A DNA stretch of 64,000 nt from Acetobacterium malicum subsp. dehalogenans DSM 11527 (GCF_000472665.1 NZ_AXAC01000026.1:1-64000); one strand, 5' to 3'; shown: positions 17,396-26,360, counted from the stretch's first letter. Notes: generated by a model from the sequence alone, not told the origin. Numbers and translations are program-made.

Positions 17396-18454
17396 TTACT
17401 TATGCTCTTTCAGGTAGTTAGCCACCCGTTCCTCAGCGTTGGCACGAAGATTAAAATAGTAGAACGGAAAATCATAAGAATGGAAGACGCCCCGGCCAAA
17501 GGTGCCGCCGCCCGGCGCATATTGATCGACATTGACAGTGCTGCAGATCAGGACATTTTTGGTATTGTCCACCTGGGCATCAGCAAAGTTCATCACCTTT
17601 AATGGGGTGCCATCGGCATTTTTAACCACCGAGCCATCTGAATTCAATTGCAGCGAACCGAGATTGTCGGAGGCTGGTGCGACGGTTTCCTCAGTCGTCC
17701 AGCTGATCGGGTTGATAACCCGGGCAGTAGGCAGTACTACGCCATCCGATCCTTCAATGGTGGGGGCCTGGGTGTTGTAGGAAATAATCACGCCAGTGTC
17801 GCCGGAACCGCTGGCAAATTTGAGGTCAGGGTTAGCGGCCAGGTAGTCGTCGGTGATCGAATAGCCAAGGACATAGGCGGCGACCATCCGTTTATAAACA
17901 TCGGGGTGCTCTTTCATATAATCCTGGAGGATATAGATCATCACGTTGGAACCCTGGGAGTGGCTGGCCAGAATAAAGGGCCGACCATTGTTGTAATGCT
18001 CGATATAGTATTCAAAGGCGGCGGTAGCATCGGTCAGCGGCACACCCTTAACGATGTCCTGTTGTTCTTCAAAATCCATCGCCAGGGTTGAGCCGGCGTC
18101 GTCCTGACGGTAGTAGGGGGCAAATATATTGGCCGAGGTTTCAAAGGCGGTGGCCTGTCGGTCAAAAGCCAGTTTGGACTGCTGAAGCATGACCGGATTG
18201 TCAATTTCGCAGATGAGCGGATCATCTGCATTGACCTTGGCCCAGGCCGAGGGGTACAGGTAGAACACATCCACCTCTTTCGTTATTTCAGTGGGAACAT
18301 TGAGCCAGTGGGCACTTTGACTGTAATCCGTGGGAACGATGGCATCCGAAGTTTCAGTCTGGGCGCCGTCTTTTTTGGCGGTGGTACATCCGGCCGTCGC
18401 CAGGCCACAGATGGTCACGATCAGGGCAATTGATAGAATGAATTTTCTTTTCAT
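17396..18454 (-). CDS. DUF3089 alpha/beta-hydrolase lipoprotein
   Basis: 352 residues. The N-terminus is a lipoprotein signal with lipobox LATAGC (Cys at about 23), so it is anchored outside the membrane. The body fits DUF3089, with VDVFYLYPSAW near the start of the domain, a nucleophile elbow ASHSQGSNVMIYILQDYM, and a C-terminal GRGVFHSYDFPFYYFNLRANA. DUF3089 proteins are predicted esterases or lipases with no settled substrate. Single gene, with its own terminator beyond element E2. Confidence 0.82.
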   Translation of the reverse strand: MKRKFILSIALIVTICGLATAGCTTAKKDGAQTETSDAIVPTDYSQSAHWLNVPTEITKEVDVFYLYPSAWAKVNADDPLICEIDNPVMLQQSKLAFDRQATAFETSANIFAPYYRQDDAGSTLAMDFEEQQDIVKGVPLTDATAAFEYYIEHYNNGRPFILASHSQGSNVMIYILQDYMKEHPDVYKRMVAAYVLGYSITDDYLAANPDLKFASGSGDTGVIISYNTQAPTIEGSDGVVLPTARVINPISWTTEETVAPASDNLGSLQLNSDGSVVKNADGTPLKVMNFADAQVDNTKNVLICSTVNVDQYAPGGGTFGRGVFHSYDFPFYYFNLRANAEERVANYLKEHK

Positions 18455-18662
18455 GTTGAGCTCCTTTGTTTTTATTTTGATTAAATGTAATGCACGTCAT
18501 CGATTTCAGTATAGTGGAAAAGGTGTAAAAAGTATAGAGGCATAATCGTAAAAAGAAGGAAAAATACTTCTGATTATGAAAAAATCTGGCATTTATGTAA
18601 ACAATATTATGGCATTGCGATTCCGAACCAGCCAGTCATCAATTGGGGGCTGCAATAATGCA

Positions 18663-18692
18663 GAAAAAAGCCGGGTTTATCGCCCGACTTTA
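18663..18692 (-). terminator. Terminator of the flavin-binding-fold gene
   Basis: On the minus strand AAGTCGGGC-gataaa-CCCGGCTTTTTT, about 35 bases past the stop at 18726. Confidence 0.78.
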
Positions 18693-18725
18693 AATAATAA
18701 TGTTCAATTATTTTTTTTGACTTTG

Positions 18726-19136
18726 TTATAAGGGGACATCCACTTTCGGAGCGAAATTCGTATCCATGGTCCAGGTCACACCAACCCCATCGGTCATTCT
18801 AAAGACCGCGAAGGTCTGATAAAAATCTGACAGTTCGCCGCTTTCCTTCCAGGGTTTTAGAAAAGCCCGGCTAGGGTGGCTGGCGATTTCGTCTTTAAGA
18901 GCATTGTCATTGACAATTTCCAGTTGGCCCCGGACCCGCAACTGGCATCCGTTTTTAAAATCATTAAAACAGCATTCCACCTTGGGGTTATTCTGTATTT
19001 GAGCATAGACTTCTTTCATGGTGCCGGAATGAAAGACCAGCCCATTTTCATCAGCCTGATAAAGCAGCATCCCCCGGACCCGGGGCTGATCACCATCAAT
19101 CTTGGCGAGTTCATTTTTAGAAATGGATTTTTTCAT
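18726..19136 (-). CDS. Pyridoxamine 5'-phosphate oxidase-fold (flavin reductase-like) protein
   Basis: 136 residues from ATG 19136; a GTG at 19143-19145 overlaps the AAGGTG ribosome site. Conserved features are QPRVRGMLLYQADENGLVFHS, the KEVYAQIQNNPKVECCF helix and CQLRVRGQLEIV. This is the split-barrel FMN/F420-binding fold of the PNPOx-like family. It could be an FMN-dependent reductase or heme/flavin-linked protein; the family is broad and the ligand is not certain. Single gene with its own terminator. Confidence 0.8.
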   Translation of the reverse strand: MKKSISKNELAKIDGDQPRVRGMLLYQADENGLVFHSGTMKEVYAQIQNNPKVECCFNDFKNGCQLRVRGQLEIVNDNALKDEIASHPSRAFLKPWKESGELSDFYQTFAVFRMTDGVGVTWTMDTNFAPKVDVPL

Positions 19137-19243
19137 TGTGGTCACCTTTTCTTAATAATCATTGTGCTTACCTTAAAAGCGTCGAAAATTGAACGATTGT
19201 GATCTTTATATAAGGTGGGAAATCAATTTGATATGTTCAGGTA

Positions 19244-19996
19244 CTAAGCGACAGATGCTACTTTTTTAAACTGCAGTTTACGCCATAAGAAGACCGCATA
19301 CAGACAGAGGATCACCGTTTGAACCAGCAGTAGCGTCATATTTAGAGCAGTTCCGGTTTCCAGGGTGATGTTGGCAATAAAATCGTGGAGGCCGTGCCAG
19401 ATAATCACGGGAATAATACTTTTGGTCAGGACGACAATTTCAGCACAGACCAGACCGAACAGCCCGGCAAAAATAATCAGAATTATCACATAAAAAGGGT
19501 CGCTGCCACTGAGGGCGGTAAAGGCATGACCGATGCCAAACAGCAGCGAAGAGGCAATGACCGCATATTTCACGCCTTTGGTCTGGAGGATTTTAAACAT
19601 CAGGCCCCGAAAAAATAATTCCTCGTTGATTCCGACCACAGTGGCAAAGATAAAGAGAAGCCCGACTTGGGTCAGCGACAGGCTCAGATCAAAGCCGTTC
19701 AGAAAAGGCAACAGTTCCGCCGCTAAAAGTGGCAGAAAATACAGCGCAACGGGACTGCTGTGACGCTCTAAGCCCCTGAAACCAAAGGCTGCCAACCCCA
19801 GTTGCGACCGGGCCACCAGCAACAGCCCCAGCAGAATTGAGATGCCAAAGGATAGCGTTTGGGCAATCAGGGTTTGGGTCTCATTGAAGACTAAAACGAC
19901 ACTGATGACACCAGCAGCAGTGGCAAATAAAATCGGCAGCAGAGCCAATAGAATGGCGCTGCGCAAAGGGTGACGGCTTGAAAAAAATAGCTTCAT
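19244..19996 (-). CDS. CPBP-family intramembrane metalloprotease (CAAX/Abi type)
   Basis: 250 residues with about seven membrane segments. The glutamic intramembrane protease motifs are present: EELFFRGLMF (motif 1), LLFGIGHAF (motif 2) and WHGLHDFIANI (motif 3). Such proteins cleave prenylated or other membrane substrates, and some give bacteriocin self-immunity. It is translated with the TetR gene upstream (ATGA overlap at 19993-19996), so that regulator likely controls it. Substrate unknown. Confidence 0.87.
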   Translation of the reverse strand: MKLFFSSRHPLRSAILLALLPILFATAAGVISVVLVFNETQTLIAQTLSFGISILLGLLLVARSQLGLAAFGFRGLERHSSPVALYFLPLLAAELLPFLNGFDLSLSLTQVGLLFIFATVVGINEELFFRGLMFKILQTKGVKYAVIASSLLFGIGHAFTALSGSDPFYVIILIIFAGLFGLVCAEIVVLTKSIIPVIIWHGLHDFIANITLETGTALNMTLLLVQTVILCLYAVFLWRKLQFKKVASVA

Positions 19997-20571
19997 GATT
20001 GTTCCTCTTCTTTCATGGTAAATAAATTCAGATAACCTTTAAAGGCATCCATCAGGATCGTTTCGATTTCTTCGTGGCTGAAATGACATTGATTGGTTGC
20101 CACCAGCGAGGCAATCCCATGGGTTAACAGCCAGATATCAACATAGAGTTTTTTGGAATGATCGTGATTTAACCCGGTCATCCCGGCAATCATCGCGATC
20201 ACTTCCTGATTGTCGTCCCCGGCAATCATATCCATCGGGCTGTCAACATGAAGAGACTCGGACATAAACAGTAACTTAAAAAGATTCTTTTCTTCGCTGG
20301 CAAAGCGAATGTAGGCCAGTCCCATCCCTAAAAAGGGGATACGATGATTCATGCCATCCAGCATATAAGTATTAAATGAATCCTCAACCTTTTGATAAAG
20401 GGCCGTTTTTAAATTATCCATATTCTGAAATGTCCGAAAGACCGGCTGGATTGAACAGCCCAGGATTCTGGCAATTTCTCTGGCATTTAAACCTTCGATG
20501 CCGGACGTTCTGGTAATTTCCAGCGCCACATCGAGGATGGCATCTTCTTTGATTTTTATTTTAGGCGGCAT
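19993..20571 (-). CDS. TetR/AcrR-family transcriptional regulator
   Basis: 192 residues from ATG 20571 with GAAAGGA upstream; an in-frame TTG further upstream is part of that site. The N-terminal helix-turn-helix has ILDVALEITRTSGIEGLNAREIARILGCSIQPVFRTF, split here as ILDVALEITR and NAREIARILGCSIQPVFRTF. The C-terminal domain, with YVDIWLLTHGIASL, is of the TetR_C_13/WHG-like type that binds a small ligand. It overlaps the CPBP protease gene by four bases. A perfect inverted repeat at 20599-20626 lies just upstream of its start, so it very likely represses its own operon. Confidence 0.87.
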   Translation of the reverse strand: MPPKIKIKEDAILDVALEITRTSGIEGLNAREIARILGCSIQPVFRTFQNMDNLKTALYQKVEDSFNTYMLDGMNHRIPFLGMGLAYIRFASEEKNLFKLLFMSESLHVDSPMDMIAGDDNQEVIAMIAGMTGLNHDHSKKLYVDIWLLTHGIASLVATNQCHFSHEEIETILMDAFKGYLNLFTMKEEEQS

Positions 20572-20598
20572 TGTGCGAAGTCCTTTCAAAAAAACTAT

Positions 20599-20626
20599 AT
20601 GATATGTAACGTGCGATACATATCAT
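20599..20626 (-). promoter_or_regulatory. Probable TetR operator
   Basis: ATGATATGTA at 20599-20608 and TACATATCAT at 20617-20626 form a perfect 10-bp inverted repeat with an 8-base spacer, 28 bases upstream of the tetR start. A second inverted pair, GTAACG at 20607 and CGTTAC ending 20633, overlaps it. Confidence 0.75.
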
Positions 20627-20784
20627 ACGTTACTTTATATTCTATAGGCTGGAAAGGTATTTGTCAACAGAAAAAATCCCGCCATTCAACACAATTGATT
20701 CGCTTCTGCAAAGACTGATTTTATGCTACAATATTTAAAATAACAAATTCAAATAAAATTTTTGCATCTGCAAAGGAGAATGTT

Positions 20785-21147
20785 ATGAATTTATCATGGG
20801 TAACCCTCACGGTTAAAGATCTGGATGAATCGATCCGCTTTTACACTGATATCGTTGGTTTGACGCTAGACAGCCGCCGGCCGGCTGGACCGAATATGGA
20901 ACTGGCCTTTTTAGGCGACGGCGAAACCAAGCTGGAACTGGTTTGCAATCAGGCCGTCTCGGAGTTTAGCATCGGCGCCAGTATTTCGCTGGGCTTTGAA
21001 GTGGCATCACTGGATCAAACCATGGCAGCGTTAAAAAAGAAGGGCATCGCGCTGCATAGCGGCCCGTTTCAGCCGGCCCCACACATCAAGTTTTGCTTTA
21101 TCACCGACCCCAATGGGTTAAAGATTCAGCTGCTGGAACATATGTAA
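20785..21147 (+). CDS. VOC-family (glyoxalase/bleomycin-resistance fold) protein, paralogue 1
   Basis: 120 residues; RBS AAAGGAG. It is one VOC module: WVTLTVKDLDESIRFYTDIVGL, shown as WVTLTVKDLDESIRFYTD, then ELAFLGDGETKLEL and a C-terminal FITDPNGLKIQLLEH. Metal-ligand candidates are the Glu residues in KLEL and at the C-terminus. It is about 75% identical by eye to the protein at 39812-40171, which is in a MerR-controlled cluster. Members include glyoxalase I, dioxygenases and resistance proteins; the reaction here is unknown. Confidence 0.87.
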   Translation: MNLSWVTLTVKDLDESIRFYTDIVGLTLDSRRPAGPNMELAFLGDGETKLELVCNQAVSEFSIGASISLGFEVASLDQTMAALKKKGIALHSGPFQPAPHIKFCFITDPNGLKIQLLEHM

Positions 21148-21222
21148 AAAGCTTCGATAACTACATGGTCAACGGCAAACGGCTGGTGGAAGCAGCTGCT
21201 GGAACATATGTAAAAAGCTTCG
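21128..21222. repeat. 29-bp direct repeat spanning the VOC stop codon
   Basis: AGCTGCTGGAACATATGTAA then AAAGCTTCG occurs at 21128-21156, covering the last codons and stop of the VOC gene, and again at 21194-21222. The two copies match at every base, so this looks like a recent local duplication. Confidence 0.85.
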
Positions 21223-21248
21223 GAACGAAATCAGCGGATTCATCTCAA

Positions 21249-21280
21249 TAAAAAAAAGCACAGGCGCAAAATCCTGTGCG
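21249..21280 (-). terminator. Terminator of the diguanylate cyclase gene
   Basis: On the minus strand GCACAGG-attttgcg-CCTGTGC followed by eight T. Element E3 lies between it and the gene's stop codon. Confidence 0.8.
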
Positions 21281-21296
21281 AGGTTGTCGATAACTA

Positions 21297-21352
21297 CCGT
21301 ACCGACCAATTGTTCATCTGTTGTTCCCGCGCCTTGAGAAATCCGCTGCGCT
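21297..21352. repeat. Palindromic intergenic element, copy E3 (left part only)
   Basis: CCGTACCGACCAATTGTTCA and TCTGTTGTTCCCGCGCC followed by GAAATCCGC match the left part of E2. No matching right end is found before the diguanylate cyclase gene, so it is truncated. Confidence 0.7.
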
Positions 21353-21434
21353 TCTTAGTATCAGGTGTTAAGCTGGGTGAGTTGATTAACATTGATTACA
21401 ATTGGGGCGAACTTCATCTTTACTCATCAACAAG

Positions 21435-22628
21435 CTATGCTAAGGAAGATAAATGCCTGGAGACCGCTGGATCCGATGCTCCGGATATTGAGCCCGATTG
21501 TTCAACCCGGTTTCTGCCGTTTTCTTTGGCCAGATACAAAGCGTCATCTGCTTGTTTGAAATAGTGATCAAAGTTTTTGATGCAATCCTCGGTTATCAAA
21601 GAAACCCCCATACTGACGGTAATGGTTATATTCCCCTGTTCGGAAGGGTAGGAATCGTTGGCAATCTGGTCTCGGATCATTTCCGCAAGATTTAATGCCT
21701 GTTTCAGACTTGTCACCGGTCCGGCGACTAGAAATTCCTCGCCGCCCCATCGGGAGACGATAAAATCATCAGAAACCGCATTCTCAATAATTTGGGCGAT
21801 GTGAATCAATACCTGATCACCGACCAGATGGCCGTATTGATCATTGATTTGTTTGAAAAAATCAATATCCAAAAGCAGCAAAGCGATTTTATTGGTACTC
21901 TGCTGATGCAAAGTGGATAACTGGTGTTCAAATTCCAGACGATTGTACAATCCGGTCAGGCCATCGTGGGTTGAGATGTAATTCAGCTTTTCATTGGCCA
22001 GTTTTAACTCGACGGTGTGCAGTATATTGTCATAATAGTATTTATATAGATAGCTTGAAATGACAACGACAGCCAAAAAAAAGATCGAACCGTTGGTGAG
22101 GCTACTGAATTTTGCAAAAGGATCTGTCTGAAAAATAAGCATTCCCATGACAAAGATACCATAGGATGGTATCAGAACAATCAAGTTGGTGGGAAATGGC
22201 ATCAGCAGAGCGACACCCGCCATCAGAATATAAGCAATATATACCGTGATTCCATTGCCGTTGATCTGATCCAGACTATTGATCAAACTCAATAGCACCA
22301 GAACAAAAGAAGTAACAACGGGAACAAAGAAATTTATCGCCCCATATTTATTTTTAATGGTTTTTCTCATCAGGGTCCAGCCGAGGGAAATCAACCAAAG
22401 AGCTAAATGGAGAACGAAATAACTGAGATGGATCCATTTTTCGTGTGAGTTTTGTTGTAGGAGACCTTCAATATCAAAGAATAGGATGATAAATGGTTCA
22501 ATGATGAGCATCCAAAAAAAGAAGTAGTTAAGGCGTTTGATGTTGATTTGGTTGGTATTCTGCTGAATCAATGAAATGGTTGATTCTGGCGGAGCATTCC
22601 CGGCCGTTAGGAGATGTTTGTTTTTCAT
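21435..22628 (-). CDS. Membrane diguanylate cyclase (multi-TM plus GGDEF), I-site missing
   Basis: 397 residues from ATG 22628 with GAGGA upstream; the frame's in-frame TTG further up is part of that region. The N-terminal 200 residues have about six hydrophobic segments with no recognised sensor name. The C-terminal GGDEF domain begins THDGLTGLYNRLEFE and has active site RWGGEEFLVAGP. The residues at the inhibitory-site position are SDDF, not RxxD, so product feedback is probably lost. It makes c-di-GMP at the membrane. A short acidic-to-neutral C-terminal tail follows the domain. Second cyclase in this 10-kb neighbourhood. Confidence 0.9.
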   Translation of the reverse strand: MKNKHLLTAGNAPPESTISLIQQNTNQINIKRLNYFFFWMLIIEPFIILFFDIEGLLQQNSHEKWIHLSYFVLHLALWLISLGWTLMRKTIKNKYGAINFFVPVVTSFVLVLLSLINSLDQINGNGITVYIAYILMAGVALLMPFPTNLIVLIPSYGIFVMGMLIFQTDPFAKFSSLTNGSIFFLAVVVISSYLYKYYYDNILHTVELKLANEKLNYISTHDGLTGLYNRLEFEHQLSTLHQQSTNKIALLLLDIDFFKQINDQYGHLVGDQVLIHIAQIIENAVSDDFIVSRWGGEEFLVAGPVTSLKQALNLAEMIRDQIANDSYPSEQGNITITVSMGVSLITEDCIKNFDHYFKQADDALYLAKENGRNRVEQSGSISGASDPAVSRHLSSLA

Positions 22629-22795
22629 GTGTAATCCTCGCAATATGAAATAATAGCATTTTATTATACACTAAAAATGGCAAATTTAAACTAATATTAA
22701 GAAGCTCTTCTAGAATACCTTCTTAAAGCACCTATTATTTTACCATAAATTAATGAAGTAATCTCTCTATTCCTGGGAGGTGTTTGTTGATAAGG

Positions 22796-22828
22796 TGGAT
22801 TCCCGCTGAGGTTCAGACCATTGATTAA
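22796..22828 (+). pseudogene. C-terminal scrap of a duplicate of the small lipoprotein gene
   Basis: TGGATTCCCGCTGAGGTTCA and GACCATTGATTAA encode WIPAEVQTID and a stop. The intact gene at 23595-23984 ends WIPVEVQTID. The following GCCGCAAGC resembles the sequence after the intact gene as well. Only this tail remains here. Confidence 0.65.
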
Positions 22829-22904
22829 GCCGCAAGCAGGCACCTGTTACTGGTAGTCGTTATAAACGGTGATATATCCAGACCAATTTGAAAGGAAATG
22901 AAGC

Positions 22905-23504
22905 ATGACACAAAAATTCTTATTAGCAACAGATATGATTGATTATCATCATATCGCCATCCAGAATAAAATACGGCAGTTATTTACAGCGGGGATGAAT
23001 GATATTGATAAGAGCAGAGCAGCCTATGTATTTGTCAGGGATCAAGTTTCCCATTCCTTTGACTGCAATGCCCAGGTAATTACGGCAAAAGCTTCCGATG
23101 TGCTGATCCACCAAACCGGTATTTGTCATGCCAAAGCTAATTTACTGGCCGCCCTGTTGCGATCCCAGGCGATCCCCACCGGCTTTTGTTTTCAGCATCT
23201 TACCCTGGCCGACGATGACTCGCTGGGGTATTGTGTCCACGCCTATAATGCCGTCTATTTGGAAAATCGGTGGATCAGGCTGGACGCCAGGGGTAATAAG
23301 CCTGCTGTTGAGGCGCAGTTTTCACTTAGCGAACCGATCCTGGCCTTTGCGAACCGTCGGGAATACGATGAATACGATTGGCCGGGTATCTACGCCAATC
23401 CCCACCAGGCCACCATGCAAAGGCTGGAAAAGGCGGGATGTCTTCAGGATATCCTTGACAACATTCCGGATACGCTCGGCAAGATACCGGATCTTTTAGC
23501 GTAA
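22905..23504 (+). CDS. Transglutaminase-like (cysteine protease fold) protein
   Basis: 199 residues; RBS GAAAGGAAATGA. It has the transglutaminase-core layout: VFVRDQVSHSFD, then Cys in QTGICHAKANLLAALLR, His in VHAYNAVYLENRW and Asp in IRLDARGNK. No signal peptide, so cytoplasmic. Bacterial members act as proteases, amidases or acyltransferases rather than true transglutaminases. It lies between a scrap and the intact copy of a small lipoprotein gene, as if inserted in or left by a tandem duplication. Confidence 0.85.
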   Translation: MTQKFLLATDMIDYHHIAIQNKIRQLFTAGMNDIDKSRAAYVFVRDQVSHSFDCNAQVITAKASDVLIHQTGICHAKANLLAALLRSQAIPTGFCFQHLTLADDDSLGYCVHAYNAVYLENRWIRLDARGNKPAVEAQFSLSEPILAFANRREYDEYDWPGIYANPHQATMQRLEKAGCLQDILDNIPDTLGKIPDLLA

Positions 23505-23594
23505 CGTGTGGACCTGTCGCCAGGCATCTAAATAGAAAAATTAAACTATCGATGATAAAGTGGAACTGATTTTGAGAAGAGAAAGGAAAGATCT

Positions 23595-23984
23595 ATGAAA
23601 AAAATAGTATTAATGATAGCTCTGATGGGCTTGCTGCTGCTGACTGGTTGCGAAAGCGAAGCCGAAAAGGTTTCTTACAATTTGTCGCAACAGGCTGATA
23701 ACTTCAATGTGATCCGGCAGTTGACGGTGATTAATTGTATTGAAGGCGACGTTTTGTTTCAAATGACCGGCAAAATGTCAATTACCGCCGATACTGCTGA
23801 TAATCAGTTGGAAGTCATCGTTGAAGATGAGGACGGTAGTTACAAAAAACATTTTATCGGGTTAAGTGACAACGTTACTTATGTGCTGGAAGATTTAGGT
23901 GAGAACGCGGTTTCGAAGTATAAATATACCCTTAATTATAATCCTAAAATGTGGATTCCCGTAGAAGTTCAGACCATCGATTAG
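23595..23984 (+). CDS. Small lipoprotein of unknown function
   Basis: 129 residues; RBS GAAAGGAAAG. A lipoprotein signal MKKIVLMIALMGLLLLTGC places lipidated Cys at 19. The mature part is beta-rich, with FNVIRQLTVINCIEGDVLFQ, MTGKMSITADTADNQL and EDEDGSYKKHFIGLSDNVTY. It resembles small lipoproteins encoded in prophages and other mobile elements of Firmicutes, but I cannot name a function. A tail scrap of another copy is at 22796-22828 and a frame-shifted internal piece is at 61752-61912, so the gene has been copied several times. Confidence 0.75.
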   Translation: MKKIVLMIALMGLLLLTGCESEAEKVSYNLSQQADNFNVIRQLTVINCIEGDVLFQMTGKMSITADTADNQLEVIVEDEDGSYKKHFIGLSDNVTYVLEDLGENAVSKYKYTLNYNPKMWIPVEVQTID

Positions 23985-24064
23985 GCAGCCGGAGCCACCG
24001 TGCGGTGGTATCACGGTAAACGTGCCATGTTTTAAACGAAATGATACCCCGACAAGGAGATGAA

Positions 24065-26083
24065 ATGAAAAAAAATAATGCGATTCAAAAACTGGCCCTG
24101 GTGATGGTTGTCCTGGTGCTGGTCAGTTTCACTGGCTGTGCCAATTCACAGGCCGGAAAAGCAGTTAAACCGAGTGAGACTGCGGACTTTTATAGCGCCA
24201 TTAATTATGATTTGCTGGCGGAAAAGACGATTCCGGCAACCGAAGGAGAATGGGACTACTTTTATGAATTAGATGAAAAAACATCGGGCCAGCTACAGGG
24301 GATTGTCAGTGAGTTGGCAAACAGCGGCAAAACCTATCCCCAAGGTAGCAGTGAGCAAAAAATAAGCGATCTGTATGCCTGTGCCATCGATCTTGACACA
24401 CGCAACGCCCAGGGTCTGACCGCGGTGACACCGTATCTGGAAAAGATTGAATCAGCCCGGAATCTCGATCAGTATCTGGAGGGACTGAGCGACCTGTCGG
24501 CCATCGGGGAGTCCAGCCTGATTCGCTACGGTTATTATCAGGATGATATGAATTCGGACGCCTTGATGGTGGGCTTTGAGTCGATGGATGCGTTAATCGG
24601 CAAAGAATACATGGAAGACCCTTCGATGCAGGAATATTGCGACGCCTATAAAGGGTATATCCAGGATATGCTGGTGCTCAGCGGTGAGGATAAAGAGACC
24701 GCCGGGAAAAATGCCGAAGCAGTTTATGCCTTTGCCAGCGCAGTGGCTGCCCAGGCCTTGGCACCGGAGGAGTTTTATGACCCGGAGCGCTACTATAATG
24801 TCTATAGCTATGATCAACTGCTGGCTCTTTATGGCAATATTAATATGGCGAAGTATCTGGCCGCCCAGGGGCTTGGCAGCGAGGATCACTACGTGGTCTT
24901 TGAGGTGGAGGCGATCAATCAGATCAATACGATGTTGACTGAAGAAAACCTGCCGGTGCTGAAAGAGTATACGAAATTTGTCGTCTTAAATGATTTGGCC
25001 GACTATGCTCCGATTGCTTACCGGGATCTTAAACTGGAGATGGCCATGAAACTGGATGGCTCAACAGAGAAAAAAAGCGCCGAGCGGCTGGCCTTTGACG
25101 AGGTGGAAAGCTTTCTGGAATGGGAATTTGGTAAGATCTATGCCGGAAAATACTTTAATGAAAAAGCCAAGCAGGATATAAAAACGATGGTGGCGACGAT
25201 CAGTGAAGAGTACAAGGCCATCATCAACGCTCAGGATTGGATGAGCCCGGCGACCAAAGCCAAAGCGATTCTGAAGCTGGATACCATGGATTTAAAAATT
25301 GGTTATCCCGATCAATGGCCAACCATTGGCGATACGCTCCAGGTAACCGCACCCCAAGACGGCGGCACTTATCTGGCCAATGCGCTGGCCCTGATGAAGG
25401 CGACCCGACAATATGACTATGATGAATATAAAAAAGGTGTCAACCGGGAGCAATGGTACATGGCACCCCAGGAGGTTAATGCCTACTACAATCCGGCCAA
25501 TAATGAAATCGTCTTTCCGGCAGCCATCTTACAGGCCCCATATTTTGATGAAAATCAGAGTAATGGCAAAAACCTGGGTGGCATTGGCGCCGTCATTGCA
25601 CACGAAATCAGTCATGCCTTTGATAAAAGCGGCTCGTTATATGATGAAAAGGGCAATTACAATGTCTGGTGGACGGAGGCCGAGTATCAAAAATATGATG
25701 AACTGTCCCAGAAAATCATTGACTATTATGGGAACTATACCATTTCGACCGGAGAGTCGGTTAATGGCACCCTGACCCTGTCAGAAAACATTGCCGATCT
25801 GGGGGCCTTGACCACGGTGACCGCGGTGGCACAAAAACAGGGCGAATCCCTGACCGATGTTTACAGCAGCTGGGCTACGATCTGGGCCAAACTCTCAACT
25901 CCGGATCTGGAAAAGAATTATTTGTTGACCGATGTCCATGCCCCGGCGGCAGTTCGGGTCAATGCCGTACTCAGCTCAATTGATGCATTTTATGACAGCT
26001 ATGGGATTAAAGAAGGCGATAAAATGTATGTTGCGCCCGATGACCGGGTGGCGATCTGGCAGACAAACACAACGAATCATTAA
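24065..26083 (+). CDS. M13-family zinc metallopeptidase lipoprotein (neprilysin/PepO-like)
   Basis: 672 residues from ATG 24065 with AAGGAG upstream; the frame opens earlier at 24041 without a site. A lipoprotein signal with lipobox SFTGC puts Cys at 24. The N-terminal M13 lobe has EGEWDYFYELDEKTSGQL. The catalytic lobe has NAYYNPANNEIVFPAAIL, zinc motif VIAHEISHAFDKSG, and ENIADLGAL giving the third zinc ligand. It should degrade peptides outside the cell at the membrane. Full family length, no breaks. Confidence 0.93.
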   Translation: MKKNNAIQKLALVMVVLVLVSFTGCANSQAGKAVKPSETADFYSAINYDLLAEKTIPATEGEWDYFYELDEKTSGQLQGIVSELANSGKTYPQGSSEQKISDLYACAIDLDTRNAQGLTAVTPYLEKIESARNLDQYLEGLSDLSAIGESSLIRYGYYQDDMNSDALMVGFESMDALIGKEYMEDPSMQEYCDAYKGYIQDMLVLSGEDKETAGKNAEAVYAFASAVAAQALAPEEFYDPERYYNVYSYDQLLALYGNINMAKYLAAQGLGSEDHYVVFEVEAINQINTMLTEENLPVLKEYTKFVVLNDLADYAPIAYRDLKLEMAMKLDGSTEKKSAERLAFDEVESFLEWEFGKIYAGKYFNEKAKQDIKTMVATISEEYKAIINAQDWMSPATKAKAILKLDTMDLKIGYPDQWPTIGDTLQVTAPQDGGTYLANALALMKATRQYDYDEYKKGVNREQWYMAPQEVNAYYNPANNEIVFPAAILQAPYFDENQSNGKNLGGIGAVIAHEISHAFDKSGSLYDEKGNYNVWWTEAEYQKYDELSQKIIDYYGNYTISTGESVNGTLTLSENIADLGALTTVTAVAQKQGESLTDVYSSWATIWAKLSTPDLEKNYLLTDVHAPAAVRVNAVLSSIDAFYDSYGIKEGDKMYVAPDDRVAIWQTNTTNH

Positions 26084-26360
26084 TGAGAAGAATTAGAGAG
26101 GAGCTCTGATAGAAAATATGAAGTATAACAATCATCAAGGTATCCTGATCGTGAGCAAAAAAATAACCCGCTGTTAAGAAGTACAGTTCGGGTTGGTAAC
26201 GATTAATGCATATTACATTTTGTAGATGTCTTTTCTGGTCACTTCTATCATATCATGAAACCCAAAAAACTACAAGACTGGTCGAAAGTGCAGGGTTATG
26301 GTAAACTACCAAGCGAAGCATTGCATGGGCATTGCCGATTTAGATTAAGGGGTATGTTTA
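26084..26360. other. Intergenic stretch with a terminator-shaped hairpin
   Basis: AACCCGCTG and CAGTTCGGGTT pair around TTAAGAAGTA (about 26166-26196). A run of A before it means that it would terminate minus-strand transcripts, although no minus-strand gene is seen here. Nothing else recognised. Confidence 0.5.
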
